Part shown: positions 16,119 to 24,682 of the stretch, piece by piece
Layout: each line of letters opens with the position of its first letter
Position numbering within the stretch: the first letter of the stretch is position 1
Origin: Pseudoselenomonas ruminantium
GTDB taxonomy: Bacteria > Bacillota > Negativicutes > Selenomonadales > Selenomonadaceae
Reading direction: 5' to 3'
Length of the DNA stretch: 64,000 nt
Assembly: GCA_902780915.1 (NCBI GenBank)
Contig: CACZHK010000005.1
Location: 62,001-126,000, forward strand
The notes under the pieces: model-generated
The model's database searches: none
What the model saw: only the letters and a program-made list of their open reading frames with translations
Told to the model about the DNA's origin: nothing
Made by a program: the position numbers and the translations under genes

Positions 16119-17513
16119 ATGGCTGACAAAGCCTATATCATCATTGATATGAAGAGCTTCTACGCAAGCTGTGAGTGCGTTGCCCGCGGCCTTCCTGCCA
16201 TGACCACAGACCTTGTGGTAGCCGATCCGGAGCGGGGACGGGGGACAATCTGCCTTGCTGTCTCTCCATCACTCAAGGCCAAGGGCGTCAGAAACAGGTG
16301 CAGGGTTCATGAGATACCTGCATGCTTCAAGTACATAGTTGCACCTCCGAGGATGCAGATGTACATAGACTACGCCGCCGAGATATATGGCATCTTCCTG
16401 GACTACTTCTGCAAGGATGATATATTTGTCTACAGCATAGACGAATCCTTCATAGATGTTACTCCTTACCTGGTCCTGTATAAGAAGCCACCGCGTGAGA
16501 TCGCCATCTTCATGCTAAAGGAGATAGACAAGCGCCTAGGGCTTCCTGCCAGCTGCGGCATCGGCACTAATCTGTATCTGGCCAAGATTGCCTTGGACAT
16601 AACGGCCAAGCACACCCCTAACAGAATAGGCGAACTAACGGAGCAGACATTCAAAGAGACACTATGGCATCATCGTCCGCTCACCGACTTCTGGCGTATC
16701 GGTCCTGGCACACAGCGCACCTTGCATAATATGGGCATCTTTGATATGGCAGGGGTCGCTGCCTGTCCATTTCCAAAGCTCCGTAAGAAGTTCGGGATAG
16801 ATGCCTGCATCCTTTATGACCACGCATACGGAAGGGAACCGACCACTATAGCTGAAATCAAGGCCTACAAGCCCAAGACCAAATCGGTGTCTAATGGGCA
16901 GGTGCTCCTGCGGGACTACAGCTTCAAGGAAGCCCTCACCATACTGAGAGAAATGGCTGATGAGCTTGCACTGGAGCTGGTTGCCCGCGAGGTCATCACA
17001 GAATCCGTCACCATGTATATCGGCTACAGCATGAGACCGGGTGTGGTGATCCCTGCCTCTGGGGGAACAATCCGATTTCCGGAACCTACGAGTTCCAGCA
17101 GTGCTATCACCAAGGCTCTTGTGGCGCTTTACCACGAGGTAGTGTATAGAGACCACGCTATCCGCAGAGTTATGCTCTCAGCCAACCATGTCCTGCCGTC
17201 AGCAGAGCGACAGCTGTCTCTGTTCGCCCCTGTGATAGATGATGAACGGGAACACCGGCGGCAGGAGACCATCCTCAAAATCAAGAAGCGGTTTGGCAAG
17301 AACAGTATTCTGAAGGGGATGGACTTGCTGGCCGAAGGGACTACCATCCAAAGAAATCAGCAGATAGGAGGGCACAAGAGCAATGGCAACTATAACTACA
17401 TTCAAGCGAGCAAAGATATTCCAACCATTCGATGCCCTGCCGGGGCTGAGAGAGGCTCTGGAACAAAAGGAGTGGGAGCACGAACACTTGGAGGAGATGG
17501 AAGAAGACTGTGA
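16119..17513 (+). CDS. Y-family translesion DNA polymerase (UmuC/UvrX-like)
   Basis: 464 residues. Catalytic acidic residues lie in IIDMKSFYASCE (Asp near residue 10) and YSIDESFIDVT (Asp-Glu near 110). Palm, thumb (LPASCGIGTNLYLAKIALD) and little-finger regions are in order. Close relatives typically end at the IGGH motif; here the frame continues about 40 codons past IGGHKS, over the YolD gene in another frame, so the normal stop seems lost by a small deletion. Preceded by a LexA box, as is usual for the UvrX-YolD pair on phages and plasmids. Confidence 0.92.
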   Translation: MADKAYIIIDMKSFYASCECVARGLPAMTTDLVVADPERGRGTICLAVSPSLKAKGVRNRCRVHEIPACFKYIVAPPRMQMYIDYAAEIYGIFLDYFCKDDIFVYSIDESFIDVTPYLVLYKKPPREIAIFMLKEIDKRLGLPASCGIGTNLYLAKIALDITAKHTPNRIGELTEQTFKETLWHHRPLTDFWRIGPGTQRTLHNMGIFDMAGVAACPFPKLRKKFGIDACILYDHAYGREPTTIAEIKAYKPKTKSVSNGQVLLRDYSFKEALTILREMADELALELVAREVITESVTMYIGYSMRPGVVIPASGGTIRFPEPTSSSSAITKALVALYHEVVYRDHAIRRVMLSANHVLPSAERQLSLFAPVIDDEREHRRQETILKIKKRFGKNSILKGMDLLAEGTTIQRNQQIGGHKSNGNYNYIQASKDIPTIRCPAGAERGSGTKGVGARTLGGDGRRL

Positions 17514-17547
17514 TCAGTTGCAGGAAACTCCCCAAGATGCAATCTGA
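17383..17547 (+). CDS. YolD-like protein
   Basis: 54 residues. TFKRAKIFQPFDALPGLREAL is the YolD family signature, followed by an acidic helix with KEWEHEHLEEMEEDCDQL. YolD proteins are usually encoded beside UvrX-type polymerases, as here. AGGAGG (17366-17371) lies 11 bp before the ATG. The first 131 bases overlap the extended polymerase frame. Confidence 0.8.
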   Translation: MATITTFKRAKIFQPFDALPGLREALEQKEWEHEHLEEMEEDCDQLQETPQDAI

Positions 17548-17640
17548 AGCTGAAGAAATGGTGCGGTATAAAATGCTCGATTTGTTCGGTCGCGCATTGT
17601 GAAGTGATGTTTGTTGTACCGTAATAAGATGAATCGGTGC

Positions 17641-17646
17641 TATAAT
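17641..17646 (+). promoter_or_regulatory. Extended -10 before the NTPase gene
   Basis: TGC-TATAAT with no convincing -35; 28 bp before the TTG start of the gene at 17674. Confidence 0.45.
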
Positions 17647-17673
17647 ATCCATATAACATTTTGAGGTGAGGAT

Positions 17674-18186
17674 TTGAAGGTATTGAACTTTTACGGCGGC
17701 GCTGGCATTGGCAAGAGCACTATCGCCGCGGATATTTTCTCGAAGCTGAAGCGCAAGGGGCATAAAACGGAGCTGGTGGGGGAGTATGCCAAGTGGCTTT
17801 GGTATCAGAATGCTACTGATATTGTGCAGGATCAGCTGTACTTGTTTGCCGAGCAGGTACATAGGCTGAAGACGCTGGAGCGCTACGGCGTGGAGTACGC
17901 GGTCTGCGACTCGCCGCTACCGCTGAATATCATCTACAATAACACGCCGGATGAGCTCTTTGACCAGCTGGTGATGCATGAGCATGCTAAGTTTGACAAT
18001 GTGGAGTATCTTTTGCGGCGCAATGATGAATTTATCAGCATTGACGGTCGTAAGGAAACCAATCTGGAACGGGCCAAGGTGAAGGATGAGGAAATCAAGG
18101 CAGTCCTGGATGGAGCTGGCATTGGCTATACGATTATCTCTCCTTGGGAGACGGATAAGGTGCTGCTGGATTTAAAGATGAAATGA
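17674..18186 (+). CDS. P-loop NTPase / kinase-like protein
   Basis: 170 residues. Walker A is NFYGGAGIGKSTIAADI at residues 5-21; YAVCDSPLPLNIIY could be Walker B. Size and layout resemble AAA_28-type or small nucleotide/RNA-ligase-associated kinases found on phages. The start is a TTG with GAGGTGAGGA upstream. It precedes the macro-domain gene by 18 bp, so both are probably on one transcript. Substrate unknown. Confidence 0.7.
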   Translation: MKVLNFYGGAGIGKSTIAADIFSKLKRKGHKTELVGEYAKWLWYQNATDIVQDQLYLFAEQVHRLKTLERYGVEYAVCDSPLPLNIIYNNTPDELFDQLVMHEHAKFDNVEYLLRRNDEFISIDGRKETNLERAKVKDEEIKAVLDGAGIGYTIISPWETDKVLLDLKMK

Positions 18187-18204
18187 GGAGCGGAGGCAGG
18201 TACT

Positions 18205-18720
18205 ATGACTGTTATAAGGAATGAGTTGGGCGACATCACAGCCAAGCATTATGCCGATGCCATTGTTAATGCAGCCAATGAGAGCCTGCTTGGGGGCGGT
18301 GGCGTTGATGGGGCTATACATCGTGCAGCCGGGCCGGAACTTCTGGCAGAGTGCCGTACACTGAATGGCTGCAGAACAGGTCAGGCGAAAATCACCAAGG
18401 CATACAGGCTTCCCTGTGACTATGTGATTCACACAGTTGGCCCTGTATGGCATGGAGGCACTCAGGGGGAAGCGGAACTGCTGGCTGGCTGTTATCGTCA
18501 CTCGTTGGAGCTTGCCATGGAACATGGCATCCGCAGCGTGGCTTTTCCGTCAATATCAACTGGGGTGTACTCCTATCCCGTGCAACAGGCAGCGGAGATT
18601 GCCATTGGGACGGTCAGAGAAATAGTAAAGGAGCACCCAGCAGCGTTTGATGAAATCTTGTGGGTATTGTTCGATGAGCGAACAAAGTTGATGTATGATG
18701 GAGCATTGCAGAAATGCTGA
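18205..18720 (+). CDS. Macro-domain protein (ADP-ribose hydrolase type)
   Basis: 171 residues, a single macro domain. ADP-ribose-binding motifs: [22 protein letters not shown] and the phosphate loop [10 protein letters not shown]. This is the YmdB/MacroD-like branch, removing ADP-ribose or O-acetyl groups from proteins or nucleic acids. The stop overlaps the start of the DNA glycosylase gene by 7 bp. Coupling to a base-excision enzyme suggests work on damaged or ADP-ribosylated nucleic acid. No DarT-like toxin is adjacent. Confidence 0.9.
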   Translation: MTVIRNELGDITAKHYADAIVNAANESLLGGGGVDGAIHRAAGPELLAECRTLNGCRTGQAKITKAYRLPCDYVIHTVGPVWHGGTQGEAELLAGCYRHSLELAMEHGIRSVAFPSISTGVYSYPVQQAAEIAIGTVREIVKEHPAAFDEILWVLFDERTKLMYDGALQKC

Positions 18721-19343
18721 CATCGAAGGAAATTTATGACAGACTCATAACCGCCTATGGTCAGCCGGATTGGTGGCCGGGTACTCCTTACGCCATCATG
18801 GTTACAGCTATACTGGTGCAGAATACTGCATGGAGCAATGTTGAAAAGGCGGTAGCTGAGATGGGAGAGCGGCTGATGCCAGAGTATATCGACAGCTTGA
18901 CGGAGGAAGAATTGCAGCCCCTTATCCGTTCCTGCGGTTTCTATCGTGCCAAGGCCAGGTATGTAAAAGCCTTGACCGCATGGTTCAAGGGCTATGGCTA
19001 TGAGGTAGGGCGAGTGCGGGAAAAGTCCCTGCATGATGTGCGGCGGGAGCTGCTGGCCTTGCCGGGCATTGGTGCAGAGACGGCAGATGCCATTCTCACC
19101 TATGCATTCCGTATGCCATCTTTTGTGTTGGATGCCTATACACGGCGGTTCTTGGAGCGGCTCGGTTACGGCTTCAAGACGGACGAGGAACGGCGGGCGT
19201 TTCTGACAAAGGGGATAGAGCCTAGTGCGGATATGTACGGCTGGTATCACTGGGCATTGCTGGAGCATGGTAAGGCTCGATGTGGGAAGAAGCCTAAGTG
19301 CGAAGGGTGCGTGTTTAGGGATGTTTGTCGATTTATGGATTAG
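18714..19343 (+). CDS. HhH-GPD DNA glycosylase of endonuclease III superfamily
   Basis: 209 residues. The helix-hairpin-helix is [20 protein letters not shown], the catalytic Asp lies in VLDAYTRRF, and four cysteines [16 protein letters not shown] bind a 4Fe-4S cluster (spacing 6-2-5). The lysine of true endonuclease III (LPGVGRKTA) is a Glu here, so it is probably a monofunctional glycosylase. PWWPGTPY-like text near the start and [14 protein letters not shown] resemble the MagIII-type 3-methyladenine glycosylases. Coupled to the macro-domain gene. Confidence 0.88.
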   Translation: MLTSKEIYDRLITAYGQPDWWPGTPYAIMVTAILVQNTAWSNVEKAVAEMGERLMPEYIDSLTEEELQPLIRSCGFYRAKARYVKALTAWFKGYGYEVGRVREKSLHDVRRELLALPGIGAETADAILTYAFRMPSFVLDAYTRRFLERLGYGFKTDEERRAFLTKGIEPSADMYGWYHWALLEHGKARCGKKPKCEGCVFRDVCRFMD

Positions 19344-19356
19344 ATAGGGGTGTTTT

Positions 19357-20982
19357 ATGCTTCCAGAAGAAGATAAAGAAATGATGCGGCAAGGATTTGA
19401 TACCCAGTTGAGCGAGGAAGAAATTGAACGCCTGTACAGTTTCGCTGAAAAAAACGCAATGGAAGAGCTTGCAGGCGTTGACATAGAAGAATTAAAGCGT
19501 AGGGAGAGATTATTTCCTATCTATAAGCCGGATATGAAACTGAGCCTGGACGCATTGCTGGCATGTGCATTTGCTCGCAGTCAGAAGATGATGCGATTTA
19601 TCCATCCGAAGTATGATGCAAATAAGGAGTTATTCTTCACCAAAGCACAGGAGAGTGACCATTTTCAAAGCCGCTTCATTACTGGTAGCCGCATTGTTAC
19701 CCGCATGAATGCCATCAAGGCTTTGGGCTTGATTGTTGCAGCCAAAACAGACAAGGATTTGGATACTGAGCTGTTCCAAGCATCCGAACGGGCGTGGAAA
19801 CGGATGAGCAACATCTTCAAGAGTTTCCATGGAGTGAATATGCCGATAGGCATGGCTCTCGAAGCAACTAACGTCTTTGATGCTTCTGAGGATAATGTTT
19901 TGCATGATGCAGTAGCGGTGTTCCTGTATTTCTGCGACAAATACAAAATAAACCCAGAAATGGATGACCCAATGTACCGTCACGCAATGGCGGCTGTGGT
20001 GGACAAAGATGTGGCTTTTTTGCGTCCGTTTTCAGAAATATTGCATGAGGCCGTGGAGGAGGAAGGCACAGGAAAAGACTTGGATGAACTGATGCACATA
20101 ACGCTGCAGGTCTGCGGCAATGCACATAGCGTAGCAGAGCTGGGGAAAAACTTGCCAATTGAAGAACCGGAGTTTGGAATGTTCCAGATACTATGGGATT
20201 TTGCTCAGTTGGACAATGTGCCGATGAGTGCCTATGAAAATGAGCAGTTCTCGAAAAGGGAAATCCAGGACATCTTTTATGTGATGCGTATGCATATGGC
20301 GCGTGGTGACTTTCAGGCGGAGGATATCAACAAATACTTTATCATGGGCTTGATGATTAGGAGCTTCTCGCGGCTCTATCATGAAGCCGTTGGTGTCATT
20401 GAGCGATATGCCGGTATCGTAAGGGAATCAGAGCGTTACAGGGAACTGGACAGGAAGATAGCGGCACTGACCTCGAAAGCCAATGAACAGACAAAACTGC
20501 TGGAACAGCGGCAGGAGAAACTCAACGAAGCCCAGAAGGAAATCGACCGGGCAAAACGCCATGAGTACGAACAGGCTGAGGAACTTGAAGCTGCCAAGGA
20601 ACGGGTAGCGGTGCTTGAATCACTGATGGCTGAGGATGATGCTGCTGCCGATGATACGCTGCATGAAAAACTAGCTGTTTACACGACAGCACAAATTGAT
20701 ACAGTGCGTCATGCCAAGGCGGTTGTATTCGGAGGCCCCCCCAACTGGCAGGCTGAGGTAAAGAAAGCAGCACCGGGCTTTAACTGCGTGTCGGTTGACA
20801 GCAAAGGATTTGATGCCAAGATAATTGATAAGGCTGATGTGGTGGTGTTTAAAACCGACTATATGTCTCATGCCCAATGGTACAGAGTGGTCAAACGGGC
20901 AAAGAGCCGGGGCAGGAAAATTGTGTATTGCAGGAATAATATAGATATGCTCCTGCGAAAGGTGGCCGGAGCATTAAACTGA
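19357..20982 (+). CDS. Coiled-coil protein with C-terminal DUF2325 domain
   Basis: 541 residues. The N-terminal 360 are helical and unknown. Residues about 365-430 form a coiled coil (SKANEQTKLLEQRQEKLNEA). The last 85 match DUF2325: AVVFGGPPNWQAEVKK, FKTDYMSHAQWYRV and YCRNNIDMLLRKV. Function unknown; such proteins occur on plasmids and islands of Firmicutes. It follows the glycosylase by 13 bp and ends in a strong terminator, so it closes the 17674-20982 operon. Confidence 0.75.
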   Translation: MLPEEDKEMMRQGFDTQLSEEEIERLYSFAEKNAMEELAGVDIEELKRRERLFPIYKPDMKLSLDALLACAFARSQKMMRFIHPKYDANKELFFTKAQESDHFQSRFITGSRIVTRMNAIKALGLIVAAKTDKDLDTELFQASERAWKRMSNIFKSFHGVNMPIGMALEATNVFDASEDNVLHDAVAVFLYFCDKYKINPEMDDPMYRHAMAAVVDKDVAFLRPFSEILHEAVEEEGTGKDLDELMHITLQVCGNAHSVAELGKNLPIEEPEFGMFQILWDFAQLDNVPMSAYENEQFSKREIQDIFYVMRMHMARGDFQAEDINKYFIMGLMIRSFSRLYHEAVGVIERYAGIVRESERYRELDRKIAALTSKANEQTKLLEQRQEKLNEAQKEIDRAKRHEYEQAEELEAAKERVAVLESLMAEDDAAADDTLHEKLAVYTTAQIDTVRHAKAVVFGGPPNWQAEVKKAAPGFNCVSVDSKGFDAKIIDKADVVVFKTDYMSHAQWYRVVKRAKSRGRKIVYCRNNIDMLLRKVAGALN

Positions 20983-20990
20983 ACAAGCGA

Positions 20991-21033
20991 AAATGGTGGA
21001 ACCAGATTATGACTTCTGGCTCCACCATTTTTT
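20991..21033. terminator. Bidirectional terminator
   Basis: Stem AAATGGTGGA / TCCACCATTT with inner CCAG/CTGG pairing, T run on the plus side and an A/T-rich flank on the minus side. It lies between two convergent genes. Confidence 0.8.
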
Positions 21034-21043
21034 GCGTATAAAA

Positions 21044-21673
21044 TCAGAGATACTTCACAGCGATTTCTTTGATGACATTGAGCTGGTCATACAGGCTGGA
21101 TTTTTTGATTTCCAGAATCCTGCCAACTTCAGCGGCTCTGATTCCCTGAAGACGTAACCGAAAAATGTTGGCGAGACGCTTATCTTTGCGTTCAAGAGCG
21201 GCAATGATGGAATCTGCGGTGTCTTTAGCAATAAGGGCTGCGATATCAGGGTCGCTGGTGGATGGCTCAGTGCCTGATTCACGCATCTGCTCAATGGATG
21301 CGTTTGTGTTTTTCTGCACGTCCAAGCGTCCGGCGAGTTCGCAGCCAGCGCAACTTTTGTGATGGTCGCAGATGATACTCTTGCCCTTCTTGCCAGAAAT
21401 AAGGCAACGCCCAGCCCAACGAGCCTCGTCAATGAGCTCCCGGTCATAGGCTGAAGGGAACGTTGCCCATTCTTCTGGAACATCAACTAGGTAGCACTTC
21501 ATCCAAACGCCACCAATTTTTGACTTGGACATTCCTATGATATCAGGATGCTTCATCCGGTCACCATCGGTCATTGGCATCAGTGCGATGCAGTGGCCAG
21601 GGCGTTTCGATTGGAAACGAGGGTTCTTTTTCTTACCATAGATGATGTTCTTGTTGCGGTTCTGATTTGCCAT
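21044..21673 (-). CDS. Hypothetical protein with sigma-region-4-like HTH
   Basis: 209 residues. The C-terminal 45 residues (ANIFRLRLQGIRAAEVGRIL, then KKSSLYDQLNVIKEIAVKYL) look like a sigma region 4 or LuxR-type helix-turn-helix. The middle has a possible zinc site ICDHHKSCAGC, and the N-terminus is very basic. It may be a phage regulator. Its 5' leader can form two alternative hairpins, one of which hides the ribosome site (separate entry). Confidence 0.6.
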   Translation of the reverse strand: MANQNRNKNIIYGKKKNPRFQSKRPGHCIALMPMTDGDRMKHPDIIGMSKSKIGGVWMKCYLVDVPEEWATFPSAYDRELIDEARWAGRCLISGKKGKSIICDHHKSCAGCELAGRLDVQKNTNASIEQMRESGTEPSTSDPDIAALIAKDTADSIIAALERKDKRLANIFRLRLQGIRAAEVGRILEIKKSSLYDQLNVIKEIAVKYL

Positions 21674-21680
21674 GTCTTTT

Positions 21681-21774
21681 TCCTCCGTTTGCTCTGAAAC
21701 GGAGAATAGACGTATGGCTGCCAGTATTTGTCATGCGGTCACCTCATACGGATTGCTCCGTTTCGATGGTGACC
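21681..21774 (-). promoter_or_regulatory. Leader with mutually exclusive hairpins over the ribosome site
   Basis: Read on the minus strand: GGTCACC (21774-21768), GAAACGGAG (21764-21756), GGTGACC (21743-21737), CTCCGTTTC (21704-21696), then AAACGGAGGA with the Shine-Dalgarno (21690-21681), 7 bases before ATG. CTCCGTTT can pair perfectly with AAACGGAG and hide the Shine-Dalgarno, or pair with the upstream GAAACGGAG and free it; GGTCACC/GGTGACC can enclose the latter. This has the logic of a translational switch. Ligand or protein unknown. Confidence 0.5.
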
Positions 21775-22114
21775 AGTCGTGTGCAGACTGGCACTGTTAT
21801 TAACTTGGTATCCTCATCATTCACTGCACACTACCCTGCGGCCGCCGAAGTAAGCTCATGCTGAGGATTGGTCATTTCCATTCTGAACTTGATGAAAATG
21901 CTAGATAGGAATAAATCCCTATGCATTAAGTCTATAGGATTTACAATAGTAAGTACATCCGTGACAAAACCACTTACTAAATGCTGTTTTTTGCTGAATT
22001 ATGTAGCATAATTGTTCTATATTTGATATAATCAATAACTAGCACTTACGTTATCACTTACGAAAATGTAAAAAAAAAGAACCCGAAAGGGCTTAAAGAG
22101 AGTGTGGGAAGTAA
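21775..22114. promoter_or_regulatory. Non-coding region with four ACTTAC boxes
   Basis: No gene. The hexamer ACTTAC occurs at 21972-21977, 22044-22049 and 22056-22061 and inverted (GTAAGT) at 21949-21954. The last two are CACTTACG copies spaced by 12 bp, directly downstream of an extended -10 TGA-TATAAT (22027-22032). They look like operators for the gene at 22115. Confidence 0.5.
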
Positions 22115-23311
22115 ATGTCGAAATCAGATGAGACTTATTCGTTGGACAACGACCTATATCCGTTGGAAGGATATAAATGTATATTTGATGTCAAGTGCAA
22201 TAATAAAGGAGAGAAGATTCTGACTGTTAGAAATGATCTTGAGCAAAAGCTATATTATAGCCTAAGTGGCGAACATGGGCTTTGTCTTGATACACATTAC
22301 GGTTCAGTAAAAGAAGGAAATCTTGTACAAAAATTAATTTCGTTACCTGAAGATAGCCCACAATCTTTATTATCTTATTTACAGGAAACTGGATTTTTTT
22401 TTGCTATTCCTCAAAATTATGAGTATTGTGTTGATGCTGTGCAACTAAATGAAATTGTACATCGAATAAAGGCAACTGTTTTGTTAATGAGTGGAATATC
22501 AGAACCAGAACATAACTATGAACAGTTAATTAAATATGTTTTATATCTACTTTTTGAGAAACGCATTGAAATATGTTTAAATGAAAGAATAGGATACAAA
22601 TCTTGTGTACATGACATAGTAAAAATACTAAGCCAATCTAGCATTATTCCACTAAATGATACTGACTATGCAGAAGCAAATGAGAAGGGAACATACAGTG
22701 TTGAAGATACAGTATACAGGAAAGTATATGAAATTAATGCAGAGGAGTATTCTGATATAACAACTGGAGAAAAATTTACATTCGATTATCCGGGTATAGA
22801 TGATAGAAGGTATCAGGTGTTAACCTCAGTTTATAAAAATGGCACTGGTTTAGGACGCAATGATAGGATAGTAATAGATTTTCTTTTTCATTTTATGAAT
22901 GTTGTTGGTGTTATAAAATCTGTAAGCTATGCAGACGGGATCACATTTTACGCTAAGCCCAAAATGGAGAAAATGGATAAACATCTAAAACTAGGACTTA
23001 TCAATGTAGCAAGGATTGCTATTTCTAAAGAAATTAATTATAACATCGCAAGAATGAAGCCATATTACAATCCAAAGAAACTTGAACCTTTATGGATAGC
23101 ACCAAATTTAATTACGGCATATTATTTCGCCCTGTTTTATATGCGTCCTGGAAAGGAAATTTATAGAAAATGCGTCAATCCAAGTTGTTCGGGATATTTT
23201 TCTGTCAAAACATCAAACGCTAGGAAAAAATATTGCGATGCTAAATGTAGAAATGCAAGCAATCAAAGAGACCACCGATTAAGGGAAAAAAGAAAAGCCC
23301 ACAAGCTATAA
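22115..23311 (+). CDS. Hypothetical protein with CGNR-like zinc finger
   Basis: 398 residues, AT-rich. The first 330 residues show no known domain. The C-terminus carries YRKCVNPSCSGYFSVK and then NARKKYCDAKCRNASNQRDH, the Cys pattern (C-x4-C, C-x3-C) and basic tail of CGNR-type zinc fingers, suggesting nucleic-acid binding. It converges with the restriction operon, and its composition matches that operon, so both may have arrived together. An inverted repeat CCACAAGCT / AGCTTGTGG overlaps its stop. Confidence 0.6.
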   Translation: MSKSDETYSLDNDLYPLEGYKCIFDVKCNNKGEKILTVRNDLEQKLYYSLSGEHGLCLDTHYGSVKEGNLVQKLISLPEDSPQSLLSYLQETGFFFAIPQNYEYCVDAVQLNEIVHRIKATVLLMSGISEPEHNYEQLIKYVLYLLFEKRIEICLNERIGYKSCVHDIVKILSQSSIIPLNDTDYAEANEKGTYSVEDTVYRKVYEINAEEYSDITTGEKFTFDYPGIDDRRYQVLTSVYKNGTGLGRNDRIVIDFLFHFMNVVGVIKSVSYADGITFYAKPKMEKMDKHLKLGLINVARIAISKEINYNIARMKPYYNPKKLEPLWIAPNLITAYYFALFYMRPGKEIYRKCVNPSCSGYFSVKTSNARKKYCDAKCRNASNQRDHRLREKRKAHKL

Positions 23312-23360
23312 GCTTGTGGACAAGAATGTTGAGTATCAATACCTCGAAATATGCTTTGAC

Positions 23361-24629
23361 TTAACGAGCTAGATTAGCGTTGTCGGTTAATGCTTTGTCA
23401 ATAGTCTCAGCCATTTTCTTTTTTTTATTTTCTTTTGCACCGTAATAGTTACGCATGAGAAATCTGATATCGATTAAAATACCTTGTACTCTTTCGTAAG
23501 CATGCTTATTGCATTTCCATTCGCTTCTTGCTTCACCGATATTTAGAAAATGCTCTTTTGATTCGAATTTATTTTTATACCTGTTATATGGCATCAAGAA
23601 CGCATTATACACAGGCACGTCCTCACCGTAGTCCTTCTTTATTCTATCAAGGTTGTATATGTATTCGGCATATGTGATTTGTTTGTTAATTGATGAGGAT
23701 TGCGGTAAATGCGAAGGATTTGCTGATACGCCATATCGATAATACTTCGCATCTAGCACATATATTTTTCCATTATATAGCATAATGGAGTCTGGTTCCA
23801 GTGCGCTGTTACTTTTTGGGGTTTCATCATGTTTTAAGCACCAGTATGTATGTGGAAAATAATTTTCTTTATCTTTTTCACCAAATACCTCATCGATGAG
23901 TTTTTCCCACACATACTCAAATCGGTCAGTGCCAAAATAAAATTGCCTATCAGAAACAGGGTCGTCGAGAAACTCTAGCATTGCTTTCATAGAATTAAAC
24001 AACAATTTATCCTGCTCATTATGTGTAGAACTTAATTTTTTATTTAAAGCATAAATAAATTGGTCATGGTTTTTTATTATATGCGGGTCGGGTGGAAGGT
24101 CGGGAGTAAAAAGCCATCCCAATTTCTGGAATGCTTCGAAAACACAATACTTATGGATGGATGTAATTAAGTTATTTTCGTTTGGGGTGGAGCCACGTAC
24201 AACAAAATCCTGAAAAAAAGGAGAACCATCTTCCTGAAAAAAAGGCGTATTTTTTTTAAGCGATGCAGCCCAGTCGATACGTCCTTTGTCGCTACACTTT
24301 TTAACTGGTTCATTTTCTTTGTAATACGACCCGGTTTTTAGATATAGTCTGATAACACTAATGTAAGCGTTGACTGGAAAATCTACCGATTGAGGAGCTG
24401 CAAATCTCGGCATGTGAAGCACTCGATCTTTCTTCTCCATAAATTCAGCTAACACCGAAATTAACTGAAGAATATCATCACGAAGTTCCGCTTCGGATTC
24501 TGGAAGGTTATACCCTAAAGGAAAATATACCATAACTTTATCTGATACTGCTTTTATTCCTACAAATCTGTCACCATCACCATTTTCATTTACATGACAG
24601 CGGGAAACTAGATTTAAACCTAAATTCAT
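23361..24629 (-). CDS. LlaJI-type restriction endonuclease subunit (McrC-like)
   Basis: 422 residues. The nuclease core is LEPDSIMLYNGKIYVLDAKYY, i.e. PD-(x)n-D-A-K, in the C-terminal half, as in McrC/LlaJI.R2 proteins. The LlaJI systems pair this nuclease with an McrB-like ATPase, which is the preceding gene here. Start at 24629 (ATG) with AGAGG upstream; a GTG two codons earlier is also possible. Low GC like the other genes of this operon. Confidence 0.8.
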   Translation of the reverse strand: MNLGLNLVSRCHVNENGDGDRFVGIKAVSDKVMVYFPLGYNLPESEAELRDDILQLISVLAEFMEKKDRVLHMPRFAAPQSVDFPVNAYISVIRLYLKTGSYYKENEPVKKCSDKGRIDWAASLKKNTPFFQEDGSPFFQDFVVRGSTPNENNLITSIHKYCVFEAFQKLGWLFTPDLPPDPHIIKNHDQFIYALNKKLSSTHNEQDKLLFNSMKAMLEFLDDPVSDRQFYFGTDRFEYVWEKLIDEVFGEKDKENYFPHTYWCLKHDETPKSNSALEPDSIMLYNGKIYVLDAKYYRYGVSANPSHLPQSSSINKQITYAEYIYNLDRIKKDYGEDVPVYNAFLMPYNRYKNKFESKEHFLNIGEARSEWKCNKHAYERVQGILIDIRFLMRNYYGAKENKKKKMAETIDKALTDNANLAR

Positions 24630-24682
24630 GTACACAACCTCTTAATTATAAATTGATTTGAATTTGATTCATTGTCCTGTGC

